Shown in pieces: positions 1 through 6,545 of a stretch of DNA of 10,558 nt. A program made the position numbers and the translations under genes. The first letter of the stretch is position 1. Each line of letters begins with the position of its first letter. This stretch comes from CAYWTX01 sp964461295 (lineage in GTDB: Bacteria; Planctomycetota; Phycisphaerae; SM23-33), in NCBI GenBank assembly GCA_964461295.1, contig CAYWTX010000317.1, forward strand, positions 1-10,558, written 5' to 3'. The notes below the pieces were generated by a model, which had not been told where the DNA came from, did not search any database, and worked only from the letters and a program-made list of their open reading frames with translations.

Positions 1-2058
1 GCCCCCGCCGCCGACCGTGTAGTTGACGTCTGTCGTGCCGGCCGCGGCCGGCGCGACCTTGACGTTGCCCGTCCCGGTGAGCAACGCCGTCTTCCCGGCC
101 CCGCCGATCAGGCCGCTGAACTGGACCGTGCCGCTGGCCCCGCCCCCGGCCGCCAGGTCCACACCCCGGTTCAGCGTGATGGCCCCGCCGAAGTACGCCG
201 TGCCCGACGCGTTGGCGCCGCCCAGCGTTACGGCGGCACCGTAGTTGTTCACCGTAACCGCCCGACCCACCGTGTAGGCGTCGTTGACCAGCAGCGACAG
301 GTTGTCGCCGCCCTGTGTGCCCGCATCGGCGACCACAATGGCCGACGTCGCGCTGCCGAACGCCCCCGCCGAGCCGTTGGGAGCGTTCGCCCCGGCCACC
401 AACGTCCCGGCCCGCACCGTGGTCGGGCCCGTGTACGTGTTGACGCCGCTGAGGGTGACGCTGCCCGCGCTGCCGCCGTGGCTGGCCTTGACAAGCCCCA
501 CGCCGCCGGCCAGGCTCGCGCCGATGGACCCGTTCTCGCCCGTGTAACCCGAACTGGCCGTGATCGTCCCCGAGCCGGTGATCGAGCCGTTCCGCATGGT
601 CAGCGAGCCGACCGTCGGGCTGCGCGAGCCGATGTCGAAGGTGGCCGAGCCGCCCTCGCCCACGACGGCCGCGCCGCTCACCGCCAGCGCCCCGCCGGTC
701 ATCGTGTAGCTGCTGCCGCCGCCGATTGTCAGGCTGCCGGCGTTGTTCGTCCCGCCCGTCTGCGAGAACGTTCCCGTGCCGGCGTTGCCCACGCGCAGCA
801 CCCCAACCGTGAGCGTCTTGCCCGTGCCAAGCGTCCACGAACCGCTTCGCCCGCCCTCGTCGCCCAGGATCAGGTTGGTGACGCTGAAGATCGACCCGCC
901 CAGGCTCAGCGTCCCGCCGTCCAGCACCATCGTGCCCGTGCCGGTCCCGCCGAAGATGTTCGAAGTGACCGTGAGCACGCCGCCCTTGAGGCGATACGTG
1001 CCCTGGGCGCCGGGCGAGCCGGTGCCCAGGTACAGGTGATAGCTGCTGAAGCTCCCGCCGTTCTGCGTGGCGACGCCCGCCCCGCCGTCGCCGACGTACG
1101 TGTTCTGGCCGACCTGCACCGTGCCGCCCTGCTGGATGCCGTACCCGGCGCCCGTGCCGCTGCCGATGCGAAGGTAATTCACCTGCGAGACGATGCCGTC
1201 GTTCGTCTTGGTCACCGTCGCGCCATTCGTGACCTCCAGCGTGCCGTTCTGGAGCCCGCTGACCAGCGACGGGATGCCGCTGAAATCGTACCCCATCGCC
1301 AACGTCCCGTTGGACCCGATGTACATCGTGGGCGTTTCCGCCCCCCCGCTGCGGCTGATGCCGCCCTCGGTAAACCACTCGAACCGACCCTCGCCGATGT
1401 ACGACGAGTCGACGCCGACGTAAATGTGCGAGCCGCTGTTGGGCATGCGGATCTGTCCCCCGGCCAAGCGATACGTGCCCTTCCCAGAATACCCGCTGCT
1501 CGCGTCGCCGATGGTCAGGTCGTCGGCATGGCTGGCATCGCCCACGTACAACGTGCCGCCAGTGTGGTTGAAAACCCCCTCGCCGTCCCGGCCGACAATG
1601 ACTCTGTAGATGTAGATGTTGCCATTTTGGAAGTTGTACGTCCCTTTGCCCGTGCCGCTGTAGCCCAGAATCAGGTCGCCGGTGCTGTTGTAGGGCCGAT
1701 AAACGTCGCCGCTGACGTGGTTGAACGTGCCCGTGCCGTTGGTGCCCACGTCGATGCCGTAGTCGGTGTACAGGACCCATCCATTGCTCAACTCGACCGT
1801 GCCGCTGCTGCCATTGTCATGGCCGGCATACACCTTGTTGGCGTAGGCGTAGTACGATTTGACCTGGGCCGTCCCGCCATTGTCGATGTACACGTTGTCG
1901 TGGTCGTCCGGCACGCCAGCAGGGCTCCAGTTCCCGCTGACATTCCAGTCCGCCGTGCCCGCGGCCCAGTCCTTCGCGCCGGCCGGGAGCGCAGGCAGCA
2001 GCAAGCCCGCCAGGAGAGACAACCCCAAGACCACGCTGAACCTGACGTTCCGCTCCAT
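1..2058 (-). CDS. Secreted autotransporter-associated beta-strand repeat protein, N-terminal 686 codons (3' end outside window)
   Basis: The minus strand is open without a stop from ATG 2058 to the window edge, so the protein is longer than 686 residues. Residues 1-28 form a signal peptide: basic MERNVR, a hydrophobic core around SVVLGLSLLAGLLLPAL, and a likely cut after PAGA. The mature start (W..GTADWNVSGNWSPAGVPDDHDN) is the Trp/Asn opening common in large planctomycete/verrucomicrobial surface proteins. Residues 60-500 are Gly/Ser/Thr/Asn-rich imperfect repeats of the kind GTGTF.Q/HTGG..., YVGD/LGTG..., GTYRL.GG, expected to stack as a right-handed beta-helix. Near residues 536-555, LSGVNTYTGPTTVRAGTLVA matches the autotransporter-associated (PATR, TIGR02601-type) motif. 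The start is supported by GAGGTG five bases upstream (2064-2069) and by the signal peptide beginning there. A C-terminal sorting signal such as PEP-CTERM is plausible but not visible. The likely role is a surface or exported adhesin-like or structural protein; the substrate is unknown. Confidence 0.88.
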   Translation of the reverse strand, partial: MERNVRFSVVLGLSLLAGLLLPALPAGAKDWAAGTADWNVSGNWSPAGVPDDHDNVYIDNGGTAQVKSYYAYANKVYAGHDNGSSGTVELSNGWVLYTDYGIDVGTNGTGTFNHVSGDVYRPYNSTGDLILGYSGTGKGTYNFQNGNIYIYRVIVGRDGEGVFNHTGGTLYVGDASHADDLTIGDASSGYSGKGTYRLAGGQIRMPNSGSHIYVGVDSSYIGEGRFEWFTEGGISRSGGAETPTMYIGSNGTLAMGYDFSGIPSLVSGLQNGTLEVTNGATVTKTNDGIVSQVNYLRIGSGTGAGYGIQQGGTVQVGQNTYVGDGGAGVATQNGGSFSSYHLYLGTGSPGAQGTYRLKGGVLTVTSNIFGGTGTGTMVLDGGTLSLGGSIFSVTNLILGDEGGRSGSWTLGTGKTLTVGVLRVGNAGTGTFSQTGGTNNAGSLTIGGGSSYTMTGGALAVSGAAVVGEGGSATFDIGSRSPTVGSLTMRNGSITGSGTITASSGYTGENGSIGASLAGGVGLVKASHGGSAGSVTLSGVNTYTGPTTVRAGTLVAGANAPNGSAGAFGSATSAIVVADAGTQGGDNLSLLVNDAYTVGRAVTVNNYGAAVTLGGANASGTAYFGGAITLNRGVDLAAGGGASGTVQFSGLIGGAGKTALLTGTGNVKVAPAAAGTTDVNYTVGGGG

Positions 2059-2172
2059 GGCCGCACCTCGGGCCTCGCGCCGCACGCGAGACAGTCTCCG
2101 GCTCTTGCCGAAGCGCCAAGACACGCAAATGCCTCAGGACGCACTATGCGGGAACTCGGCCGGGCGGCCTGC

Positions 2173-2193
2173 GGCGAACGAGCGAGATTCGCC
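2173..2193 (-). promoter_or_regulatory. Stem-loop in the leader of the beta-strand repeat gene
   Basis: A perfect 6-bp inverted repeat (GGCGAA ... TTCGCC on the minus strand) encloses a 9-nt loop. It lies between the candidate promoter (2251-2278) and the start codon (2058), in a leader of roughly 185 nt that contains further short G+C-rich palindromes. It does not match any riboswitch class I know. A chance stem in G+C-rich DNA cannot be excluded. Confidence 0.25.
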
Positions 2194-2250
2194 AACTCCT
2201 CCAAACCAACCGACTGCTCTGCCGCTCCCAGAAGGACCAGAGCAAGAAAT

Positions 2251-2278
2251 ATCCTACCAGATCACGGAGATTTGTAAA
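2251..2278 (-). promoter_or_regulatory. Candidate sigma70-type promoter for the beta-strand repeat gene
   Basis: On the minus strand, TTTACA (2278-2273, five of six to TTGACA) is followed after 16 bp by TAGGAT (2256-2251, four of six to TATAAT). A TG one base before the -10 gives an extended -10 (TGGTAGGAT). It stands out as an A+T-rich patch in very G+C-rich DNA. Transcription would start near 2244, about 185 nt before the start codon at 2058. Confidence 0.5.
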
Positions 2279-2282
2279 GCAG

Positions 2283-2303
2283 AATCGCTCTGCCTCAGCG
2301 ATT
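2283..2303. repeat. Perfect 7-bp inverted repeat next to the candidate promoter
   Basis: AATCGCT (2283-2289) and AGCGATT (2297-2303) are perfect complements around a 7-nt spacer. The repeat ends about 5 bp upstream of the -35 box of the minus-strand promoter at 2251-2278. It could be an operator for that promoter, or a weak terminator for minus-strand transcription arriving from the ABC operon. No proper T tract follows the stem on either strand, so an intrinsic terminator is the less likely reading. Confidence 0.35.
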
Positions 2304-2476
2304 GCGATTCCGCAAGGCGGGTTGTTGAGGGGCGAAGCGGTTGGACCTATGGCGTTCTGGCCGGGGTGGCAGGTTCGGATGGGTTCGCAAGGCTGCGTCG
2401 GCGCGGGGATTGGGTGAGGCAGGCGTGTGCCCGGGCGTTCGCGGCGTCCATCTCGGAGGCAGGGCCGACGGCACAG

Positions 2477-2885
2477 TCAAGCAGGGACGCCGGAGGATCC
2501 GCCGGGTAGTCCGGCGAACATCCATCCCTGCCTCTTCCGCACCTTCTCCCAATGCAAACCCGACAGATCGTCCATGAGTCGCCGGGCTGTCTGATAGTTC
2601 TCGATCCATTCCCGCACGGTCGCCCGCCAGTCCGCCGGGACGTAAGGCTGCCGAGTCTTGACACTGTAGCAGCACTACAGGGAGTTCAGCCTGAAGTGCG
2701 GACACCGGCTCACCGGGCAAGCGGGCAAAGCGATACTGTCCTTCGTTTGCCGTGTTCTGAGCGGCGCCCGAATCGCCAGGATCCCTGTAAAGTTGCTGCA
2801 GTGTCGAACAATGAATGCGAGTCTGATCCCCTGTCCCGAACGAGCCGGAACCCCCGGCCAAATCAACGGGTTCCCGCGTGCTCAT
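2477..2885 (-). pseudogene. Decayed small gene, C-terminal part resembling DUF6788-like short proteins
   Basis: The clearest part is 2674-2477 on the minus strand, 65 codons ending in TGA. It reads CYSVKTRQPYVPADWRATVR..WIENYQTARRLMDD.SGLHWEKVRKRQ. The pattern YVP-(x)n-V-x-WI-x-NY-followed by a helical Leu/Ser/Trp tail is that of short conserved hypothetical proteins (DUF6788-like), some found near transposases. The same frame continues upstream of an in-frame TAG (2677-2675) as far as about 2866, ending in CPHFRLNSL just before the stop, which is where the family usually has a Cys-rich GPY/GPH-Y stretch. A strong Shine-Dalgarno (AGGAGG, 2895-2890) sits 4 nt before an ATG at 2885 in a different frame. 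The simplest reading is one gene broken by a frameshift and a nonsense codon. Family assignment is from memory of the pattern only, and no transposase lies beside it. Confidence 0.4.
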
Positions 2886-2936
2886 AGCCCCTCCTGCCGA
2901 ACCGCTGCCAGGCCGCGAGAATCCCCCCGTCTGTAC

Positions 2937-2957
2937 TGCTGCCTGCTGCCTGCTGCC
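2937..2957. repeat. Three perfect tandem copies of a 7-bp unit (TGCTGCC)
   Basis: TGCTGCC occurs three times head to tail at 2937-2943, 2944-2950 and 2951-2957. The array begins a few bases past the stop codon of the last ABC permease gene, in non-coding DNA. A heptamer array of this kind can change copy number by slippage, but here it lies outside any supported reading frame, so no phase-variation role can be argued. Confidence 0.7.
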
Positions 2958-2962
2958 TCTCT

Positions 2963-3766
2963 TCAACTCCCCGTCGAGCGGTAGTGGCGCACCCCGAACT
3001 TCCACACCTGCAGCGACAGCGCCAGGAACACCACCCCCACCGTCGGGCTCGCGCAGCGCAGCACGTCCTCCCACGCTCCGCTGCCCGGCCGGCCCAGAAT
3101 CGCCAGCACCGGGTAGTAGTTCACGCACGCCAGCGGCACCACGTACGTGAAGAACTTCCGCACCCATTCGCGGTAGATCGACAGCGGGTACTGCACCGTC
3201 TCCACCCCGCCGTACGTCAGGATGTTCGCCAACTCCAGCGTCTCGACCGTCCAGAACGCCACCGTCGCCTGCATCACGACCAGCCCGTAGAACAGGCACG
3301 CCGAGCCCAGCACCGCCCACGCCGTCAGCAGCGCCTTCCCCGCCGTCCATTGCACCTCCAGCGCCACCACCGCGTACGCCAGCACCGCGGCGCCCTGCGC
3401 CAGCCGCCCCAGCCGCTTCAGCACGAAGTGCTGCGCGCCCACCTGCAACGCCGTGCTTCGCGGCCGCAGCAGCAGCCGGTCGAATTCGCCGCGACGGATC
3501 ATGCCGTCGAACGAGTCAAACCCGCGGCTGAACATGTCCGCCAGGCCGAACGCAACGTTCACCAGCCCGTAGAACAGCGCCACCTCCGCCAGCGTCCAGT
3601 CCCGCAGCCGCCCGAAGCGCGCGAACAGCGCGATGATCCCCAGGAACTCCACGCCCGTGACCAGCAGATTCGCCAGCGTCTGCATGACAAAGCTCAGGCG
3701 GTACTGCATCTGCCCGCGAATGGAGATCGTCGAGTACTTCCAGTAGAGTCGCACCGCGCCGGTCAT
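2963..3766 (-). CDS. ABC-2 type transport permease (COG3694/PF06182-like), second permease of the operon
   Basis: This 267-residue integral membrane protein is the likely partner of the preceding permease in an ABC exporter. A basic amphipathic N-terminus (MTGAVRLYWKYSTISIRGQMQYR) precedes about six hydrophobic segments, roughly at residues 25-50, 60-80, 118-136, 142-170, 203-225 and 238-256. Between the second and third lies the hallmark stretch RRGEFDRLLLRPRST (near residues 91-105). That G-(E/D)-FD-LLLRP pattern is typical of the PF06182 ABC-2 family, as is YPLSIY later on. Length is normal for the family. The ATG is preceded by GGGAGG at a good distance, inside the end of the upstream gene, and only 2 nt separate the two genes, so translation is probably coupled. 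The substrate cannot be inferred. Confidence 0.9.
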   Translation of the reverse strand: MTGAVRLYWKYSTISIRGQMQYRLSFVMQTLANLLVTGVEFLGIIALFARFGRLRDWTLAEVALFYGLVNVAFGLADMFSRGFDSFDGMIRRGEFDRLLLRPRSTALQVGAQHFVLKRLGRLAQGAAVLAYAVVALEVQWTAGKALLTAWAVLGSACLFYGLVVMQATVAFWTVETLELANILTYGGVETVQYPLSIYREWVRKFFTYVVPLACVNYYPVLAILGRPGSGAWEDVLRCASPTVGVVFLALSLQVWKFGVRHYRSTGS

Positions 3767-3768
3767 GG

Positions 3769-4566
3769 TCAACCTCCCTGTACCACAAGGCGCCGCACGC
3801 CCCGCGCCAACGCGAACCAGCCGATCGCCACCATCAGCACGGTCCACACCGCCTGGTGAGCCAGCGCCCCCGGCCAGGCTGCCGGACCGATGTCCCCCAT
3901 GTAGATGCGGAACGGCACGTCCATGATGTCGCGGAACGGCAGCAGCCAGATGAACCCCTGCGCCCAGTCGGGAAACAGCGGCAGCGGCAGCACCATCCCG
4001 CTGAACATCCACGCCACCGGCGGCAGCACCTGCGCCAGCCCGTCGCCCGAAATCGTCCACAGCAGCAGAATGCTCAGCAGCGTCACGAACGCGGCCGACA
4101 ACAGCACCGCCGCCGTCGTCGACACCGCCCACATCGCCCCCGCCGCCGGGCTCGCCGGCCAACTCATCCCGAAGAACGGTATCGCCATCGCCACCATCGG
4201 CACGGCCCGCAGCAGCGCCGGGGCCACCATGTCCGCCACCGCCCGCGCGTACCACAACGAGTACAGCCCCACCGGCCGGGCCAACTCGTACGCCACCGTG
4301 CCGTCGCGGATCATGGCCGCGATCTCCCCGCTGGCGCGGAACGGCATGAGCCGGATCGTCGCCTGCCCCAGCCACACGTACGTCACCACCTGCGCAAAAC
4401 TCAGCGGCGCCGCCGTGCCCGGCTTCACCGCCTCGTAAAAGGCCCCCAGGATCATCACGCGAATCCACCCCCAGAACACCTGCGTGCCCAGCCCCGCCAG
4501 CGCGGCCGCACGATACTGCAACATCATGCGGAACCGCGCACTGAAGACCGCCCAGTACGCTTTCAT
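3769..4566 (-). CDS. ABC-2 type transport permease (COG4587-like), first permease of the operon
   Basis: A 265-residue membrane protein, probably forming the export channel with the downstream permease and powered by the ATPase encoded at 5432-6430. The start MKAYWAVFSARFRMMLQYR is typical of this family, and the hydrophobic segments fall near residues 20-43, 57-72, 108-133, 138-165, 178-200 and 230-252. The loop IRDGTVAYELARPVGLY (near 86-102) corresponds to the G-(x)-(V/L)-(x)-(Y/L)-x-L-x-RP signature shared by these paired permeases. The ATG at 4566 overlaps the stop codon of the hydrolase gene (ATGA). No strong Shine-Dalgarno is visible, which fits translational coupling. Its last codons contain the ribosome-binding site of the next gene. 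Confidence 0.9.
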   Translation of the reverse strand: MKAYWAVFSARFRMMLQYRAAALAGLGTQVFWGWIRVMILGAFYEAVKPGTAAPLSFAQVVTYVWLGQATIRLMPFRASGEIAAMIRDGTVAYELARPVGLYSLWYARAVADMVAPALLRAVPMVAMAIPFFGMSWPASPAAGAMWAVSTTAAVLLSAAFVTLLSILLLWTISGDGLAQVLPPVAWMFSGMVLPLPLFPDWAQGFIWLLPFRDIMDVPFRIYMGDIGPAAWPGALAHQAVWTVLMVAIGWFALARGVRRLVVQGG

Positions 4567-5435
4567 GGCTGGCGTCCCAGGAACAGGTCCACCACGCGGG
4601 CGAACATCTCGCCCTGGTCCCACCAGGGCATGTGTCCGCACTCGTCCAGCATCACCACGCGGCTGCCGGCGATCCGCTCCTGCAGCATGTACGCCTGCAT
4701 GATCGGCTCGTAGTCGTTGCTGCCGTAGAGAATCAGCGTCGGCGCCGTCACTGTGCCGGCCGCGTCCAGCGGCGCCTCGCGAGGCAAACCCCTGGCGTCT
4801 GGCGCGTGCCGCCGCCAGCCGCCCGAGGCGAGGTAAAGCTCCACGAACCGCTCGGCGTTGTCGCTGTCATGGAAGATCACCGGCGCCCAGTGGCGGATCA
4901 GCGCCTCGTCCAGTTCCGGCGGCACCAGTCCCGCCCGGCGCGCCGCGCGGTACGCGTCATTCACCGACTTCCACGTCGAGCGCAGCCCGGGCGCCGTCAT
5001 CCTCTCGGTGTTCGCGCGGTACACCGCCCGCATCGATTCGGTGAACGGGCCCATGTTGGCCAGGATCAGCTTCCGCACGCCCCGCGGATATCTCGCGGCA
5101 TACAGCATCGCCAGCGTCGCCCCCCACGAGTGCCCCAGCACGTCCACGGCCGCGCCCAGTTCGGCCCGCAAGGCATCCAGGTCCTCCATGAAACGGTCGA
5201 TGTGCAGCGTCTGATCGCTGCGTTCCGTCAGCGGCGAACGCTCCGCGCCGCGCTGGTCGTACAGCACGACGTGCCGGCCCTGCGCGGCCAGCATCTCCCC
5301 CAGCGCCGTGTACAGCACGCTGTCGTAGCTGCCGTGGACCACCAACACCGTGGGACCGTCACCGATCTCGTTCCACGCCATCGCGTGGTCCGGCCGCTGC
5401 AGCCGGTGCTCATGCCAGTGACCGCGGCAGCTCAT
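4563..5435 (-). CDS. Alpha/beta-fold hydrolase, proline iminopeptidase-like (S33 type)
   Basis: A 290-residue cytoplasmic serine hydrolase with no signal peptide. The fold's landmarks are in order: oxyanion turn VVHGSYDS (32-39), YDQRGAERS (59-67), nucleophile elbow GHSWGA with Ser103, acid LYGSNDYEP with Asp241, and histidine in DECGHMPWWDQ with His268. YDQRG-x-x-RS and G-x-SWG-x-(T/S)-LA are characteristic of the proline iminopeptidase/S33 branch, but related enzymes hydrolyse esters, lactones or epoxides, so the substrate is open. The region from about 130 to 225 is the helical cap. The gene lies between the ATPase and permease genes of an ABC exporter, with 4-bp ATGA overlaps on both sides. 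It is therefore almost certainly co-translated with them, and may process or inactivate the transported compound (inference). Confidence 0.9.
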   Translation of the reverse strand: MSCRGHWHEHRLQRPDHAMAWNEIGDGPTVLVVHGSYDSVLYTALGEMLAAQGRHVVLYDQRGAERSPLTERSDQTLHIDRFMEDLDALRAELGAAVDVLGHSWGATLAMLYAARYPRGVRKLILANMGPFTESMRAVYRANTERMTAPGLRSTWKSVNDAYRAARRAGLVPPELDEALIRHWAPVIFHDSDNAERFVELYLASGGWRRHAPDARGLPREAPLDAAGTVTAPTLILYGSNDYEPIMQAYMLQERIAGSRVVMLDECGHMPWWDQGEMFARVVDLFLGRQP

Positions 5436-6430
5436 GACAGCCCCCCGCCGCTGCCGGCGCGCCCGTAGATCCTGGCGACGACCTCCTCGATGGGCGGGTT
5501 CTCCACGTACAGATCGCGGACCGCGTGCCGCGCCGTGATCCGCCCGATGAGCTGCGCCGCCGGCGTGCGCCGCGGGTCGAACCGCAAGAACACCCGCCGC
5601 CCCTCGCGGCGGATCAGTTCCGCCTCGCCGTCGACCACCTCGCCGTCCTCGTCGGCGAGGTCCACGATCAGCCGCCGCTCGCTGGTCACCGAGGCCCGCA
5701 AGTCCTCCAGCGTGCCGTCGGTCAGGATCTTCCCCTCGTGGATCAGGATCACGCGGCGGCACAGCGCCTCGATGTCGTCCAGGTCGTGCGTCGTCAGCAG
5801 CACCGTCACCCCGCGCTGGGCGTTCAGCTTCGCGATGAACTCGCGCACGGCCAGCTTGCTCACGGCGTCCAGCCCGATCGTCGGCTCGTCCAGGAACAGC
5901 AGCGGCGGACTATGCAGAAGCGCCGCCGCCAGGTCGCACCGCATCCGCTGGCCCAGGCTGAGCTGCCGCACCGGCGTGTCCAGGAACGGCCCCAACTCCA
6001 GCAGCGCCGTCAACTCCTCCACGTTGCGGCGGTACGCGTCGGCCGGCACGTTGTAGATGTCCCTGAGCAACTCGAACGACTCGACGGCCGGCAGGTCCCA
6101 CCACAGTTGCGTCCGCTGTCCGAAAACGACCCCGATCCGCCGCACGTGCTGGATCCGCTGCTTCCACGGCACGCGCCCCATCACCTCGCACCGCCCGCCG
6201 TCGGGCACGAGAATGCCGGCCAGCACCTTCACCGTGGTGCTCTTGCCGGCCCCGTTGGGGCCGATGTAGCCGACCAGTTCGCCCGGCTCGATGGCGAACG
6301 ACACGCCGTCCAAGGCGTGCACCTGGCGATACTCTCGCCGCACCACGCCCTTGATCGCACCCCACATGCCCGCCCTGCGCCGGGCCACATGGAACGTCTT
6401 GCTCAGGTTCTCGGCCACGATCTGCGGCAA
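5432..6430 (-). CDS. ABC transporter ATP-binding protein (COG4586-like)
   Basis: This 332-residue ATPase is the energy-coupling subunit for the two ABC-2 permeases downstream. Walker A is GPNGAGKST (57-65), the Q-loop is in VVFGQRTQLWWDLP with Gln105, the signature is LSLGQ (157-161), Walker B is LLFLDEP (177-183), and the switch His215 is in TTHDLDD. GQR-x-QLWWDLP is a distinctive trait of the COG4586 branch, which normally travels with COG4587 and COG3694 permeases, as here. The C-terminal 100 residues form an accessory domain usual in exporter ATPases. The frame contains no ATG at its 5' end. The start chosen is TTG at 6430, because AGGAG (6442-6438) lies 7 nt upstream and MPQIVAENLSKTF is the normal family N-terminus. 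It overlaps the hydrolase gene by 4 bp (ATGA). Confidence 0.93.
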   Translation of the reverse strand: MPQIVAENLSKTFHVARRRAGMWGAIKGVVRREYRQVHALDGVSFAIEPGELVGYIGPNGAGKSTTVKVLAGILVPDGGRCEVMGRVPWKQRIQHVRRIGVVFGQRTQLWWDLPAVESFELLRDIYNVPADAYRRNVEELTALLELGPFLDTPVRQLSLGQRMRCDLAAALLHSPPLLFLDEPTIGLDAVSKLAVREFIAKLNAQRGVTVLLTTHDLDDIEALCRRVILIHEGKILTDGTLEDLRASVTSERRLIVDLADEDGEVVDGEAELIRREGRRVFLRFDPRRTPAAQLIGRITARHAVRDLYVENPPIEEVVARIYGRAGSGGGLS

Positions 6431-6542
6431 CGCTGCTCTCCTGTGAAGCCAAAATATGCCGCGGCGCTGCGCGGCGGGTATACGTCCAATAGGACTTATT
6501 CGCCCTATTCATCCGCGCAGGCCGATGCTAAACTTCTCCTAG
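6431..6542. promoter_or_regulatory. Divergent promoter region between the ABC operon and the S41 peptidase gene
   Basis: These 112 bp separate two divergent transcription units and should carry both promoters. The segment 6481-6540 is less G+C-rich than its surroundings. GTCC-AATA-GGAC at 6484-6495 is a small perfect inverted repeat that could bind a dimeric regulator, though its arms are only 4 bp. CCGCG...CGCGG near 6460-6475 could fold in the leader of the ABC mRNA. No convincing -35/-10 pair is visible for the minus strand. Confidence 0.4.
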
Positions 6543-6545
6543 ATG
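6529..6545 (+). promoter_or_regulatory. Possible -10 element giving a leaderless S41 mRNA
   Basis: TAAACT (6529-6534, four of six to TATAAT, preceded by TGC) lies 8 nt before the ATG at 6543. There is no Shine-Dalgarno in front of that ATG. This spacing would place the transcription start at or next to the start codon, the arrangement seen in leaderless genes. It rests on one weak hexamer, with only a poor -35 match (TATTCA) 17 bp further up. Confidence 0.25.

Larger units (their letters stand above)
2059..2476. other. Non-coding spacer upstream of the beta-strand repeat gene
   Basis: This stretch holds the leader, promoter and inverted repeat listed separately. From about 2310 to 2476 I see nothing recognisable. 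The open frames that cross it have compositions rich in Arg, Pro and Ala and no family motifs, as expected for antisense or random frames in G+C-rich DNA. Confidence 0.5.

Noticed and set aside
478..2277. Long plus-strand open frame of about 600 codons
   Set aside because: It is antisense to the beta-strand repeat gene. The product is Ala/Arg/Val-rich with no motifs, while the minus frame has a signal peptide and clear repeats.
2283..2303. Intrinsic terminator
   Set aside because: The stem is perfect, but no run of T follows on either strand, so it is listed only as an inverted repeat.
2295..2885. A 196-codon minus-strand frame beginning at the strong AGGAGG-ATG
   Set aside because: After the first few dozen codons the composition becomes Arg/Pro-rich without motifs, while the family-like protein pattern is in another frame. 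It is better explained as a broken gene.
2984..4713. Two long plus-strand open frames rich in His, Arg and Gln
   Set aside because: They are antisense shadows of the two ABC permease genes, produced by high G+C codon usage. They have no membrane or domain pattern.
6525..6542. Five-codon mini-frame MLNFS ending exactly at the S41 start codon
   Set aside because: No Shine-Dalgarno precedes it. A five-codon frame is expected by chance, and there is no attenuator-like codon run.
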